64,000 nucleotides of DNA, taken from NCBI RefSeq assembly GCF_018446385.1, contig NC_055991.1, positions 104,779,712 to 104,843,711 on the forward strand. The letters run 5' to 3'. Below are positions 36,801 through 47,935 of this stretch, in pieces. The first letter of the stretch is position 1. Every line of letters begins with the position of its first letter. The position numbers were made by a program, and so were the translations under genes. The DNA comes from Zingiber officinale. Lineage: Eukaryota > Streptophyta > Magnoliopsida > Zingiberales > Zingiberaceae. The notes beneath the pieces were generated by a model. The model was not told where the DNA came from. It saw nothing but the letters and a program-made list of their open reading frames with translations, and ran no database searches.

Positions 36801-38902
36801 TACGTAGGTTAAACAAAACAATTAAATCCAACTTAATTGGGTATTCCAAATAGACTTTCTCTAAGCCCGATAGCTCTATCCCTTCAAAATATGTCATATG
36901 AGCTCCAATTAAAAATTTCTAAAAATTTTCAAAAATTTCAATAAGGTTATTTCTCCAATAATATTTATTATTTTATTATTATTTATCATCGTATCTAACA
37001 GTTTAGCTGTCGTCTCAATGTTAAAGTGTTTGTCAAAGTACTCCAGCCTAGCTGATTTAACAATTGGCAAGTGAAAAGAATTTTCCTAAGCTAATTTAGA
37101 TATTTAATTTTATATTAAAAGATTACGTCTGCATGTGACCATTATCTTGAACATATTGATAGTCAATTCTCTTAACATTGTTCAGCAAATGAAAACTCAA
37201 TAGGATTTACTACTCCTTTTACTAACCAGTATCCTTTTTCTGCTTGGATTTATTATGGTGTTTTTTTTTTCTCCGCAACAGGAATCTGAAGGCACTTGAT
37301 CTGCATGAAAATGAAGTGGAGGAGAATTGTATAAACTGGATATCTCATTTTCCAGAATCCTTTACTTCCCTGGTTACTCTTAACATTTCATGCCTGGATG
37401 GTGAGATGAATGTATCTATTCTTGAGCGCCTCATTAGCAGATGTCCCAATCTCAAAACCCTTAGACTCAATCATGTCACTCCTCTAGAAAAACTTGTTGG
37501 CCTTCTACACGTGGCTCCACAGCTGGTAGACCTTGGAATTGGCATGCTCATAGGAGAAGGTCATCCAGGACTTTTCTCCAAGCTTGAATCTGCTTTTGCT
37601 CACTTAAAACATCTGAAGAACCTATCTGGTATATGGGAAGCTGGACCATTATACTTCCCAGCAATATATTCAATTTGTGAAGGTCTTACAGCACTGCACC
37701 TCTGTGATTCTGGCATACAAACACCGGAGCTCTCAAAAGTGGTTAGCCGGTGTAAAAATCTTCAACAGCTATGGGTATATCTTCATGGCCTCGTCTAATT
37801 AATATCGTTTTCTTCATTTGGAACAATTTCATCTTTTTGATATGCTATCCAGCTATTGCAGTGATAGGATCTTACTTTTACTTACATATGCATGGTTTTT
37901 TATTCCTTATTTATAGTTTGTCTTTTCTCTGTGTACATCTTTTCATACAATTCACAATTGGCAGACTCTTAAATTGTTATTGTTGGTTTTATTCTTTTCT
38001 GCAGGAATGAATTTTATTAGTACTGTCACCACTCACCAAAAAGTCTATATGATGGTTTTATTTCCCTGATACTATGTTGTGCTTCTGTTTGTGTATGCAT
38101 ATTAACAAGGGACATGCTTTGTCAGGCTATGGACTTAATCGAGGACGATGGGCTTATTGCTGTGGCATCATCTTGCAAACTCCTCCGAGAATTGCGAATA
38201 TTTCCTTCTGATCCACATGGTTTGGCGCAACCTGTCTCTCTCACAGAATATGGCCTTATTGCTGTCTCTTCTGGTTGCGTTATGCTTGAGTCTATTCTCT
38301 ATTTTTGCCGGCAAATGACTAATTCTGCCCTCCTTACTATTGCTAATAATCGCCCCAATCTCACATGCTTCCGGCTCTGCATCATCGAGCCTTGCACCCC
38401 TGATTATATTACTCTAGAACCTCTAGATGCTGGCTTTGGGGCTATTGTTGAATCCTGCAAGGACCTCCGACGTCTCTCCATATCTGGTCTTCTTACTGAT
38501 CGTGTGTTCAAAACCATTGGGGCTTCAGCAAATCATCTTGAGATGCTCTCTGTTGCTTTTGCTGGTAATAGTGATGCAGGTCTTCATTACATTCTATCTG
38601 GTTGTAAGAAATTACGCAAGCTGGAAATTAGGGACTGCCCATTTGGGGATAAGGCACTGTTGGACAATGCAGATAAACTGGAGACAATGCGATCCCTTTG
38701 GATGTCATCATGCTCTGTGTCACTGGGGGCATGCAGATTGTTAGCTAAGAAGATGCCACGGCTTAACGTGGAGGTTATTGATGAGAATGGAGGAGGGTCG
38801 TTCGAGTCATGGTCTGATGATTGCCTTGTGGAAAAACTCTACATTTACAGAACTATTACTGGCCCGAGAACTGATGCCCCACCTTTTGTTTTGACTGTTT
38901 AA
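24892..38902 (+). CDS. TIR1/AFB: TIR1/AFB-type auxin receptor F-box protein, 3 exons
   Basis: Exons 24892-25364, 37282-37774 and 38126-38902 give 580 aa, typical of TIR1/AFB1-3 (about 575-594). Intron phases are 2 and 0, and the junction reads AANCRNLK as in the family. The protein is the substrate-binding subunit of a nuclear SCF ubiquitin ligase; auxin in its leucine-rich repeat pocket glues it to Aux/IAA repressors, which are then degraded. The F-box is residues about 9-50 ([13 protein letters not shown]...[11 protein letters not shown]) and the rest is LRRs. Pocket residues are kept with a constant offset of 2 from Arabidopsis TIR1: H80 in [10 protein letters not shown]405 in FRLCIIEP, S440 in RRLSISG. 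The C-terminus ([17 protein letters not shown]) looks AFB2/3-like and the central repeats TIR1-like, so I do not assign a clade. Intron 1 is 11.9 kb and full of transposons; intron 2 is 351 bp. A miR393 site lies in exon 3. Confidence 0.95.
25365..26319. other. TIR1/AFB intron 1, proximal part
   Basis: AT-rich intronic sequence after the GT donor at 25365. No repeat or gene is recognised. This is probably the original intron. Confidence 0.6.
26320..26904. mobile_element. TIR-bounded non-autonomous element in intron 1
   Basis: The left end AGACCATGGTTTAAAATCTC matches the complement of the right end (AGACCATGATTTCAAATCTC) with 2 mismatches in 20. The inside (26580-26840) is strikingly GC-rich. 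It holds degenerate repeats of about 33 bp around gatgcctccggatgcgtcgcc. The target duplication is not clear and no transposase is present. Confidence 0.55.
28085..28360. repeat. Tandem repeat of about 60-70 bp inside the solo LTR
   Basis: Four to five units contain gggagaatgctctaccacgg followed by atggtc and a cag(t)caggatg segment. A related but diverged block is present in the LTR at 48895-49150, so this repeat is part of the LTR family. Confidence 0.75.
28658..32405 (+). mobile_element. hAT DNA transposon, near-intact
   Basis: The 3748-bp element begins CAGGCCCGGCTGAAGG, and its right end reads in complement CAGGGCCGTCTCAAGG. The terminal repeats are imperfect, about 17 bp. It is flanked by the perfect 8-bp duplication CATATATT (28650-28657, 32406-32413), the size made by hAT transposases. 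It carries one transposase gene in the same direction as the host TIR1/AFB gene and sits inside the solo LTR. Confidence 0.95.
29680..32214 (+). pseudogene. hAT transposase with one premature stop (TTF zinc finger / DUF4371 type)
   Basis: A frame of 844 codons is interrupted only by TAA at 30949-30951 (codon 424). The N-terminus is low-complexity N/E-rich. A TTF-type zinc finger spans about residues 165-230 ([20 protein letters not shown] ... [15 protein letters not shown]). The catalytic core includes [16 protein letters not shown], then GYDNGANM straight after the stop. The C-terminal hAT dimerisation region has [19 protein letters not shown], containing the conserved glutamate. The plant family is usually annotated as zinc finger MYM-type protein 1-like. 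The stop falls two codons before the second catalytic aspartate motif, so the product is inactive unless the stop is read through. A 5' UTR intron (about 29239-29532, GT-AG) is possible. Confidence 0.93.
32785..33740. repeat. 77-bp minisatellite, subfamily 1
   Basis: About 11-12 units share gatgtgcaaaccaaggatga, aggtcaggacttacgg and gggatacccggacaaggcg. The unit length is 77 bp. Two longer segments (near 32890-33010 and 33320-33430) interrupt the array with cgtgggattcaaaggg..gtaggaactcggaagcc, giving a higher-order pattern. Confidence 0.9.
33741..34145. repeat. 78-bp minisatellite, subfamily 2
   Basis: About five units contain caagccaaggattacagggc, aggacttatagact and ggataccaggaccaaagcg. The unit aligns with the 77-bp unit of the preceding array over its whole length, so the two arrays are sister subfamilies lying end to end. 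Confidence 0.88.
34720..34726 (+). promoter_or_regulatory. TATA box in the nested Tat-type LTR
   Basis: TATAAAA in the context ccatataaaaaggg lies about 330 bp before the presumed LTR end. It points in the sense direction of TIR1/AFB. Confidence 0.55.
38682..38702 (+). promoter_or_regulatory. miR393 target site in TIR1/AFB exon 3
   Basis: The last 18 bases, CAATGCGATCCCTTTGGA, are perfectly complementary to the 5' 18 nt of miR393 (UCCAAAGGGAUCGCAUUG...). Only the three bases opposite the miRNA 3' end differ. The site encodes TMRSLW near residues 507-513, its usual place in TIR1, AFB2 and AFB3. It predicts post-transcriptional control and secondary siRNA production. Confidence 0.92.
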
Positions 38903-41900
38903 GGTGAAATCAGGTATTAAGGAAGTGATATTATCTTTATCTTGTTTATCAACCTAATTGGCTTTCCAGTAGTCAAGCTCATTTTTTTTGAAATGATGGG
39001 AAAGCAGTCAGTTTATAGTATCAAGTGCAGCATGATTATGGTTTTAGATTTCAATCACTGAAAGTTATCATGAATTTTACTTTTGATTGTCACTTATCAA
39101 TGAGTTGTGGGACTATATGAGCTATATATGGTTTAATATATTGAGGGTAATGTCACCACCAAATAGTGCACTCGCAACATCGTGCAGAACAACTCTTTTA
39201 GCCCTGTATTTAACTCTCCTTTAGCAGTGGCAATTTGTTGTATTTATAAGAAATCTTGAAATTCCTAATAAAAAACAATCATGTCATGTGATCTCACTTT
39301 GGTGTAGATTATTATTGTTGCAGAACCTTAGAAAATGTTTTGCATTTACAACTTGACGAAATGATCTTGCAAGGTACATTTAGATCATCGATTTAAACAA
39401 TGGACATCATATGTATTCATCCACTGAGAAAATGCGTTCATTTATTAGTCTTAATTGTCAAGAAAATGCTCAAGTTTGAATAAGTGATAGTTTATTTATT
39501 TAAATTTATATTCTCTTACTAACTAGTTCATGATATTTTTAGGTTGACCCAATCTAGAATGATATTATTAGTTGATATTATGTTAAGCCTGCAAGGTTCA
39601 ATGATGTTTTTATTATCGTACAAGTTCATTTTGAAATACTAAATCACGTCTAAAATTACATCTATTGTAATAAAATGCGGTGATTCATATACAAAATATA
39701 TTAAGATATTACATAGAATGCATCTACTACGGAAATCTTTGAATTCCTTTCTTGCATTGTTTAAGTTCATTGTTTAGGCTTATTACTACTCACAAAGCAG
39801 TAACTTTTGTTACAGGCATTTGTCTCTTGTCGAAACATTTGATTCTCTTTTGAAAATTATTTTGATTTCTTGCATTGTTTATATGGAAATGGAAGTACGA
39901 TTCTGCTCAATTTTTTTCGTCTGGAAAATAATTAAAATACTCCTTTTCTGGAAACCATATTATTTGATATCTTTATAAATGTCGTTGTATCTTCTTGTAA
40001 AGGTTGTTTTTGACCATTTTATGCTCACGTTGTGGTTTTTTAATTTCCTGAGTTTATAATATGTAGTAGATTTGCCAAAACTACTACATGCTATTCTACA
40101 TCAATCGGCAAAAACATCAATTTGTTTATGTAACAGCTTTGCTCAAACTACTACATAAATCAAAACTTTACTAATTTAATAAATAAACACTCATATTTGT
40201 AGAAGATCAATGGATGTTGATCCACAAACTAGAGGGTGTGAATAACATTCTGACTTGCAAAAGCAAACTTTGCTTTCTTTTGCACTTATGCAAGACTAAA
40301 AAATTTATCATCAATTGGTTCTACTTTATAATATAGAATTTATAAAATAACATGTTGCTGAGTTTGTAGAAGCAGCTGTCGGACAACACTTGGTGTCATT
40401 TATCTTAGTGGCAAAAGGTTTTTTGATTCAAATAATCAGCCTCATTGTCATTTATAGAGAGATTTTAAATGATTTTTTGTTTTTTAAAGAGTGACCATTG
40501 TATGAAGAGGGTAGAAATCTGACAAGTATTTCGCTGTCAAGAATTCATCTCTAAATTTTTTTAATGACAACATTCTATGCAATGGCTATTTGTCCATCAC
40601 GTGAGGACTTTGGTCTCATTTATCTCGACCAAACAGAACAATGTTGGCATGAATATCATGTGCAAGGTTATCAAAAAGCACAGTCGCTCCTAGGTAATGG
40701 TGTAATAATTAGACTTTTCAATTATATCTAAGGGATTTAAGCTTTGAGTCTTAGCTACGGTATATTGAGAGATTTTTTTTTTAGTGAAAAATGAGCCTAA
40801 GAATGTTGACTATTTAGATGAATTTTTATTAGTGCTTTTTGATTTATCTTAGTTGTCAGTAAGAAATTTCTGTGAACTGGTTGCTTTTAGAATTAATTGG
40901 TTCGAAGAGTTGGATATTTGGATTATCATAAAAATGGCACAGTTAATACCAAGTATCTAGTTTATATTGATTAATTCTAGGAATGATTGATCTGATTATA
41001 TAAAAAATTTTCATCGACTATTAAGATAAATCATAAAATGCTTTACTCGTTAATATCAAGTAGATAATCCATCAGTATTGTTAGATTAATCATTCATTAA
41101 AAAAATTTTACTCGTTAATTTTTTAAAATTAATAATTCGATCTATAGAGGCCTAGGAACTGAATATACTCAAATGAGAGCTGAGGAGGAAGAGATCCTCC
41201 TCCCCCATTGTTGAATTGGATCATGCATTTTAAATATGTCGTCTAGCAAATTTTCTTTCCATAACGGTACTTAAAGTTTCTTTCCTGTGACTTTCAATGC
41301 AATTAAGGCCTCGTATGATAAATTTTAATACAGTCTGACTCCAGCTTAGGCGGCGTATAATACATTTTAATTTAGTCTAACTCCCTCTAATCTGTGCATT
41401 GGCCGAAGTTTGGTCAAATGTCTTAATATTTTGAATTAAATTAAAATATGATTAAGTCATTATTTAATGATCAAATTATAACTTTATTATTAATTTAGTC
41501 GTTAAACCATAATTTTCTTACAATCCACTTATAAATCAATCTCTAAAATATTTTATCTTTATTAAAATTCAATCTCATCTTAGTATTTATTCTTCTAAAT
41601 GCTTTACTACTCCACACTTGTGAAAGTCCAACTTTTATACACCTTAGCACTATTTTTGAAAAACAGATGACTAAAATTTGTAGAGACTAAATCTAAGCAT
41701 TCCCTTCTTTCACATGATCCCCGTCTGGAAAAACAATTCCAAAATAAACAAAATGAAAGTGACAAGAAATTTACTATTTGGTAAATCGAATCAATAGAAC
41801 CAATAGAAAAGTAGTTCAAACATGGGTCTTCAAGTCTAATTTAATTAATCAAGTTGAATTTGATCAATATTAAATTTTTCAGGCTTAAATCTACTCTCTT

Positions 41901-42330
41901 GATAGATCTTATTGAAGTTATGATCCAGGGTTTCATTATTAGATAGATTTATTTGATACTTGATTTACTACTTTCTTTATTTTTGCATAGATTAGGATGG
42001 ATAGATAAGGACTTAGGCTTGATTGATACTTGACTAGTTAGATCTAGGATTTTTAGAAAAAAAAATTAATATTCATTTTCCTTAAAAGACTTTGTCCAGA
42101 AGTTATTGTTTCTCCAATACCTAAGAAGGTCTCATACCTCGTCATAGTCTAGAAACTGATTATTGAAATAGATATTTAATCGACTAACTGTTAAACTTAA
42201 ATCTAATTCAAATATAAATCAATCCATAAAATTTAATTTAAATTGATGAAAATTAATTTAGAAAATCTAAAACGGATGAGATTGATTTAAGTTAAAAAAT
42301 GAGAACTAATCTAACCTAATTCAAACTAAA
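38903..42330. other. TIR1/AFB 3' UTR and downstream noncoding DNA
   Basis: AATAAA at 39267-39272, about 365 bp after the stop, is a plausible polyadenylation signal. The rest is AT-rich, with no gene, LTR boundary or clear repeat that I can support. Confidence 0.5.
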
Positions 42331-42655
42331 CCTAATCAAACTTAAACATAAATCAAACCAATCAAATTTAAAATTAATTTTAGAACTTAATTTCAAAACT
42401 TAATTAATTTTAAAACTTAATTAATTTCAAAACTTAATTTTAAATTTTAATTAATTTAAAAACTTAATTATTTTCAAAAACCTTAATTAATTTTAAAATT
42501 TTAATTAATCTCAAAATCTTCATTTTCAAATCCTAATTAATTTCAAAGTTTTAATTAATTTCAAAATATTCATTTTCAAATCTTAATTAATTTCAAAATA
42601 TTAATTAATATTAAAATTTTAATTAATTTAAAAATCTTAATTAATTTCAAAATGA
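42330..42655. repeat. Low-complexity (ttaattaatttcaaaa)n tract
   Basis: An irregular repetition of ttaattaatttyaaaayt covers about 300 bp and stops abruptly at the truncated LTR at 42656. Confidence 0.85.
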
Positions 42656-43070
42656 GACAATCAAGTGAGAGGAAGGAGGGGCGACGACTCGGACATGTCG
42701 AGAAGGAGGCAGACGATAGCGACGATCGGGGCATCGACCGTGTTGGTCGACGGCGACAAGATCGCAAGGGAGAGGGAGGGGGTGAAGAGAGAATCGGGAG
42801 GAGAGGAAGAGAAACCTAGGTTTAAATTTTATACCTTAGGTTAATTAATTAAACTTAAGATTAAACCAATTAAAAGCTAAGTTAATTCCTGGAACAACTC
42901 TCACTTAATTGATTTTCTAAATAGGTTTTCTCTAAGCCCAATAAATCCATTCCATTAAAACATATCATACAGACTCCATTTAAATCCCGAAATTTTTTTA
43001 AAAATTTCTGAAAAATCCAATAAGCTTACTACTCCAATAACACTTATGATTGAATTTGTCATATCTTACA
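42656..43070 (-). repeat. Truncated 3' LTR of the chromovirus
   Basis: It matches 51024-51428 closely: both start gacaatcaagtgagaggaag and carry gaaacctaggttta and ccttaggttaattaatt. It ends TATCTTACA. The rest of the LTR is missing, with an abrupt junction to low-complexity DNA at 42655/42656. Confidence 0.88.
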
Positions 43071-43085
43071 TTCTCCCCCGTTAAT
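43071..43085 (-). other. Polypurine tract of the chromovirus
   Basis: The minus strand reads ATTAACGGGGGAGAA immediately before the LTR start TGTAAGATATG. Confidence 0.75.
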
Positions 43086-43479
43086 AAAAATTTGGTCCCC
43101 AAATTTACTGCTCAATTCAAGTATCCTCATCTAAAGGATAACAACTAAGCAGCATACTCATATACCACTCCATCCAAGTATCATATACAAATCTCCAACC
43201 GTGAGGGATTAAAGTTCTCTTATAAAACTACAGGATGATCCATTTCCAAATAGATAGTGGTGACTTTATAGGTTATGAGCCCACCCTGCTTCCGCTATTC
43301 CCACACTGTTGTCTAGCCCACTGAGGGTAAGATCTACTAGTCATAAATGGTCCTCACAACTACCCCTGATATCGATATCACATACTATCAACAAATCCTC
43401 CAACATCTAAATAGTGCGATTAGACTGTTCATCTGTCTAATGGTAGAAAATTGTACTAAAATAGAACTCTATACTCATG

Positions 43480-44680
43480 GTATGCTATAAAATCTGCCAA
43501 AAACTGTAATATGAATCACGGATCTCCATACGATATAATACTCAAAGATATAACATGAGGTCTGATAATCTCTCTATAGTATAACTCTGCTAATTGATCC
43601 AAAGAATCCGTCCTACTGATCGATAGAAAGGAAACAAATTAATCAATCAATCAATGATTACCCAAATCTCATCATATCCTCCATGTCCTGGGTAATCCCA
43701 CAACAAAATCTATCATCATTTGCTCCCAATTCCACTCTAGTATATGAATCTACTGGAACAATCTTGCTAGTCACTGATGTTCAACCTCCACTTGCTGACA
43801 TACTAGAAATCGAGCTACAAAATCTGTGATGTCTTTCCTCATATCGTTCCACTAATAGGAATGCTTTAACTCTCTATACATTGGGTACCACTCGGATGTA
43901 TCACAAATCTAGAACGGTGTGCTGTCTGGAGTAACTCCTCTTGGACCGGATGTGACTTAGGAACACACATAATCTCCCATGTAATGAATCTTGTATAAAT
44001 GATGTCACCATATTTTCAAAATGAAAATAGTAACTACAAACTCCAAAATCATGAGTCAGATAATTCTTCTCATGATCTTTCAACTATCGAGAAGAATATG
44101 GAACTACTCGACCATGTTGCTACAGAACTGTACCTAACTCCTAATACAATACATCTATTTAGAGTACAAATCCATCTACACTAGAAGGTGAATCTAAGAC
44201 GAATGCAACAATTAGTTTTCGTTTCAGCTCCTAAAATTAATCTTGCAAGTCTTTGTCCAAATCTTTCCTAAACAGTCCAGTCAATGACATAACAACGCTG
44301 GAGAAACCCTCAACTAATCTCCAGTAATATCCAGCTAAACTAAGGAAGCTACAAACTTCCTATAGTATTTTCGGCTGCTCCCAGTTTGTAATAGCCTCTA
44401 TTTTTCTGTGGGTCCACTGATATACCTCTGCTACAGACAATAGGTCCCTAAAAATCCCATAGAAGACAATCAAAATGTGAACTACTAAACTTCACGTAGA
44501 GATGTTCTCATCGAAGCATCTCCAGACCTATGTGAAGATGGTGTTCGTAATCCCCCTCAGATCGAGAATATATATCACCATATTGTCAATAAAGACAATG
44601 CCAACTGATCCAAATTCCCTAGAAATATCAGATTCATCGAGTCTATGAAAACATCAAAGACACTGGTAAACCTAAATGGC
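43480..44680 (-). pseudogene. Chromovirus pol remnant (integrase and RT)
   Basis: On the minus strand near 43880-43500 an integrase core is legible (MYRELKHSYYWNDMRKDI, FVARFLVCQQVEVEHQ, DFVVGLPRT, AELYYREIIR) with several stops. Near 44440-44270 there is an RT thumb segment (RKIEAITNWEQPK, SLAGYYWRLVEGFSS). Near 44600-44560 is a relic of the catalytic loop (IVFIDNMVIY). Frameshifts and stops are frequent. It is a dead copy. Confidence 0.8.
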
Positions 44681-44699
44681 AATACCAAAGACTCATAAT

Positions 44700-46014
44700 A
44701 TCCGCACATCAGGCACACTCAACTGTAAAATCACTAATAATGAGTCTATAATATGATTATCAACTATAAATCATCAAATCTATAAATATCACACATGACA
44801 CTCCCTATGTCATCATCAACAATAAACACTAAATAATAGATCATCAAATCAAATATCTACCAATAGATCATCCAAAAGACAACATATCACCACATCTGAT
44901 CTCACAATATCCACCAACCTCAAATTATCCTTAACATCAATCAAATCTAATAGCTTCCTGCACCATGATAGAGAAAAAGGAAGGCATCCAACCTTCAACA
45001 CCCACTTCCTACAAATATCAAGATATTTACCTTGGTTCAGCATTGCATGTCTATGTTGTACCACTACAGGGAATATATATAGTGGAGAAGTTTATTATCG
45101 TATAATTTTTAGTGAGACAAGTCAGCCATGTGCTCACAAATCTAACTTCCCAATTAACATCATGATGTACTATCAAAATGTAAAAATATATCATCATCCC
45201 ATCAAAAGTATATGACTACAAAAGTCCAAGGGATATCTCTTGACTTTTTGATCGATAATCATCAACTCTCCAAATGATAGAGATACGGTCAATCCCTGAG
45301 ATATGAGTATAAAAACTCTACTAATCTTATCCAAAAATTTCTAAAGAGTATGTCAAATCTTATCCTTTCAAATACTCAAATATCCATAGTAAAGGAATGA
45401 CAATCCAAAGTCCAAAGGGTCACTCAACCTCCTGACTGAGAGTCTATCCATCGAGAGGATATCTCCACAACTCTCATAATCTTGTTTATAAATATCCCTC
45501 AACAAATATCGATAAAAGATCAAACCCTCTGATTTGAGATATAGACTTCAAGACCTTAAGTAAATAGTCATGTGGTCAAGGTCTTAAGCTACTTGATAAA
45601 GACAATGTTAGTTGAGTCGCCTAACCATTGTCTTGTAAACATCCATACTACGATTGCTCCACCTGAGGTTCAGTAACCTCTAGTAACAAGACATGCATAC
45701 AAGGATAGAGGAACATTATCACTAAATAGCTAGTGGAAATATCTATCAATCGATGTTGTGCCCCTCGAAGATCATCATCTGATATTTCCACTCAGTAACA
45801 GTGGAATTTTATAAGTGTTAATCAACTAACACCACCTCTTCCGCATTATTACTGGCCGTATAACTCTAGATATCATCAAAGTTATCTAACCATATTCGAT
45901 CAGTCTATGTGTTAGGATCTCCCATAGAACAACGTTAGGCGATTCGACTGACCATCGCCTTATAAATCATCATGTCACTAAAGGAGGTAAAGAAATACTC
46001 TCTCTCCAAACACC
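44700..46014 (-). other. Decayed gag and leader region of the chromovirus, part 1
   Basis: No intact frame. Phrases such as cttaagctacttgataaagac and gttgtgcccctcgaagatca resemble, in reverse complement, parts of the leader at 9917-11500. I assign it to the chromovirus on position and this similarity. Confidence 0.5.
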
Positions 46015-46017
46015 TTA

Positions 46018-46894
46018 GGGCGCGTTTGGTTCAAGATTATTGCTGATAATCTTGGTAGGTTATCAACAAAAATCTTGTTTTGTTTAGGTAATGAGTGATT
46101 CTTGGTAATAAGTGATTCCCGCCACGTCAGTAATTTGGGAATACAACCAGGAATCAGAAAACCTTGAAAGCCTAAGGTTTTCTACGATTCCGAGGTTATC
46201 ATATTATTTTTTTCCAAAATTACCCACCCAGACCAGCAACTTGCCCTTTCCTCTCCTCGCCTGGCACTCACGGCCTTCGCTTCCTCTTAACTCTCCCTTT
46301 CCTCCTTCGTTCCTTTCTTCTGCAGATTAAACACGCCACCTTTCGATGGAGTCAACAACCTTGGTTTTTTGTTGTCAACGCCAACAGGCTGAGCACCTTC
46401 TTCAGATTAACTCTCCCTTTCCTCCTTCTGCAGATTAACTCTCCCTTTCCTCCTCCGTTCCTCTTTGCCCTTCTTCTTCGGCATGTTCCACCTTCCATCC
46501 ACAACCCTCGACATCACTAGCAACGACATATTCAGATCTAGCGGCAGGTTCCTATCGGAGCTAGCCACGGAGGAGGAGGATGCTGCCTTTGCGACACCAA
46601 TTGTGGCGGCGTTTCCATTTATCATGCCTCAAATCATATTATAATGTGATTTTTATTTTTTAAAATTTAAATTAATTGATTAATCAATTCCTAATTTAAT
46701 AGAATAATTTAAATATTTTTTTCAACGTTAATATTATTAAGGGTAATATAATAAATATAAAATTAGGTTATATCATTAACTAGATTGAACCAAACAACAC
46801 TAAGGTTATATTTTATTCCTATAACCTTGGTTATGTGATTACTAAGTAATCACATAACCAAGATTATACACGATGACTTGAACCAAACGCGCCC
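46018..46894. mobile_element. Harbinger/Tourist-like non-autonomous DNA element
   Basis: The 877-bp element has perfect 18-bp terminal inverted repeats, GGGCGCGTTTGGTTCAAG. It is flanked by the TTA duplication (46015-46017, 46895-46897) typical of PIF/Harbinger. The interior is C/T-rich with three copies of taactctccctttcctcc (near 46288, 46407 and 46436). No transposase is visible. It interrupts the chromovirus leader. Confidence 0.85.
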
Positions 46895-46897
46895 TTA

Positions 46898-47917
46898 AAG
46901 TAATTACTAAGTGATACCTCAATCTCAAAAAACACCTTCTGCATCTTCCTTCACGCGGTGCCTAGTCACACAAAGGATAAGCAACTAACTTCAATTTTCT
47001 CGCACCAGTACAAATCATATATCTGAATATACTCTTCAATTCATACACCTTATAACGGTTGTATCTCATAAGTGTTAAGTAATTAGATATACACTTTTCC
47101 ACATCAGTAGGGGTCACCTATCCGAATATACCTTCTAGGTTATCCAACCAAACACCTACAGTCCATGGTCAAAGTTCTCATGGAATAAGATACATCGATC
47201 CTCTATAGACTGATCAAGTTGATAATAGCATACATCCAATTTAATCCTTACTATGTCTGTACAAGTCATGTACTCAAACGTACCTTCTAGGTAACCAAGC
47301 ACAAGTAACCCAAGGGTCAAAATCTCTAGAAAATATAGTAAGTCGGTCCCCTACTGATTGAACCAACAAAAGTAAGTTGGTCCTCTACTAACTAAACCAA
47401 CAAGAGTAAATCAATCCTCTATTGACCAAATCAACTAGGTTAAATCGGTAATCTACCAACCAAACCAACAAGAGTAAATCGATCAAGAATGAATCAGTAC
47501 TCTACTGACTCAATACGAGTAAATTGATACTCTACTGACTGAGCCAACACGAGTATGCAGGTACTATCTACTACCTAGCTAATAATGGCCGAGGTGGTAT
47601 GTGACTCAAACTCTCAACCAACTAGTAGTATGAGAAATTAGTAATACCGGTGGTATGGTATAAGGAATCCTTTGAGACTGTAATCCCTGATCTCCAATAG
47701 GATTAGGTAGACCTAAACAATAACTGACCCACACATGTTATACACACTACAAATAATTGAACAAGTAACAACAGAAGTGTATGATAACAGTATACAAACA
47801 TACCTCCTATAGCTTGGAGATGTCCTATAGCTGTCTGGTTCTAAAACATCAAAAAGTCACATCGAGAAAACAAAACATGAAATCCAAAACGTAGGAAATA
47901 AATCTCATAACCTTGTA
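46898..47917 (-). other. Decayed leader region of the chromovirus, part 2
   Basis: This stretch continues the element between the Harbinger insertion and the primer site. A diverged direct repeat of about 40-50 bp with agtaaatcgatcctctactgacc-type phrases runs from about 47330 to 47560. No gene is visible. Confidence 0.5.
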
Positions 47918-47929
47918 GCTCTGATACCA
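47918..47929 (-). other. Primer binding site of the chromovirus
   Basis: TGGTATCAGAGC on the minus strand is the initiator-Met-tRNA primer site, 6 bases inside the LTR boundary. Confidence 0.88.
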
Positions 47930-47935
47930 ATAAAT

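Larger units (their letters stand above)
27339..37000. mobile_element. Solo LTR of the chromovirus family, with nested insertions
   Basis: The plus-strand ends are TGTCACGCCCC (27339) and TATCTAACA (37000), flanked by a perfect 5-bp duplication GTTTA (27334-27338, 37001-37005). Both ends resemble the LTR at 47936-51428: the right 400 bp share the 'gcgatcggg', 'gcgagatcgcgagggaggg' and 'gactttctctaagc' blocks. Removing the hAT insertion and the nested Tat-type LTR leaves about 3.4 kb, close to the 3493 bp of that LTR. No internal retroelement domain is present, so it is a solo LTR. Confidence 0.85.
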
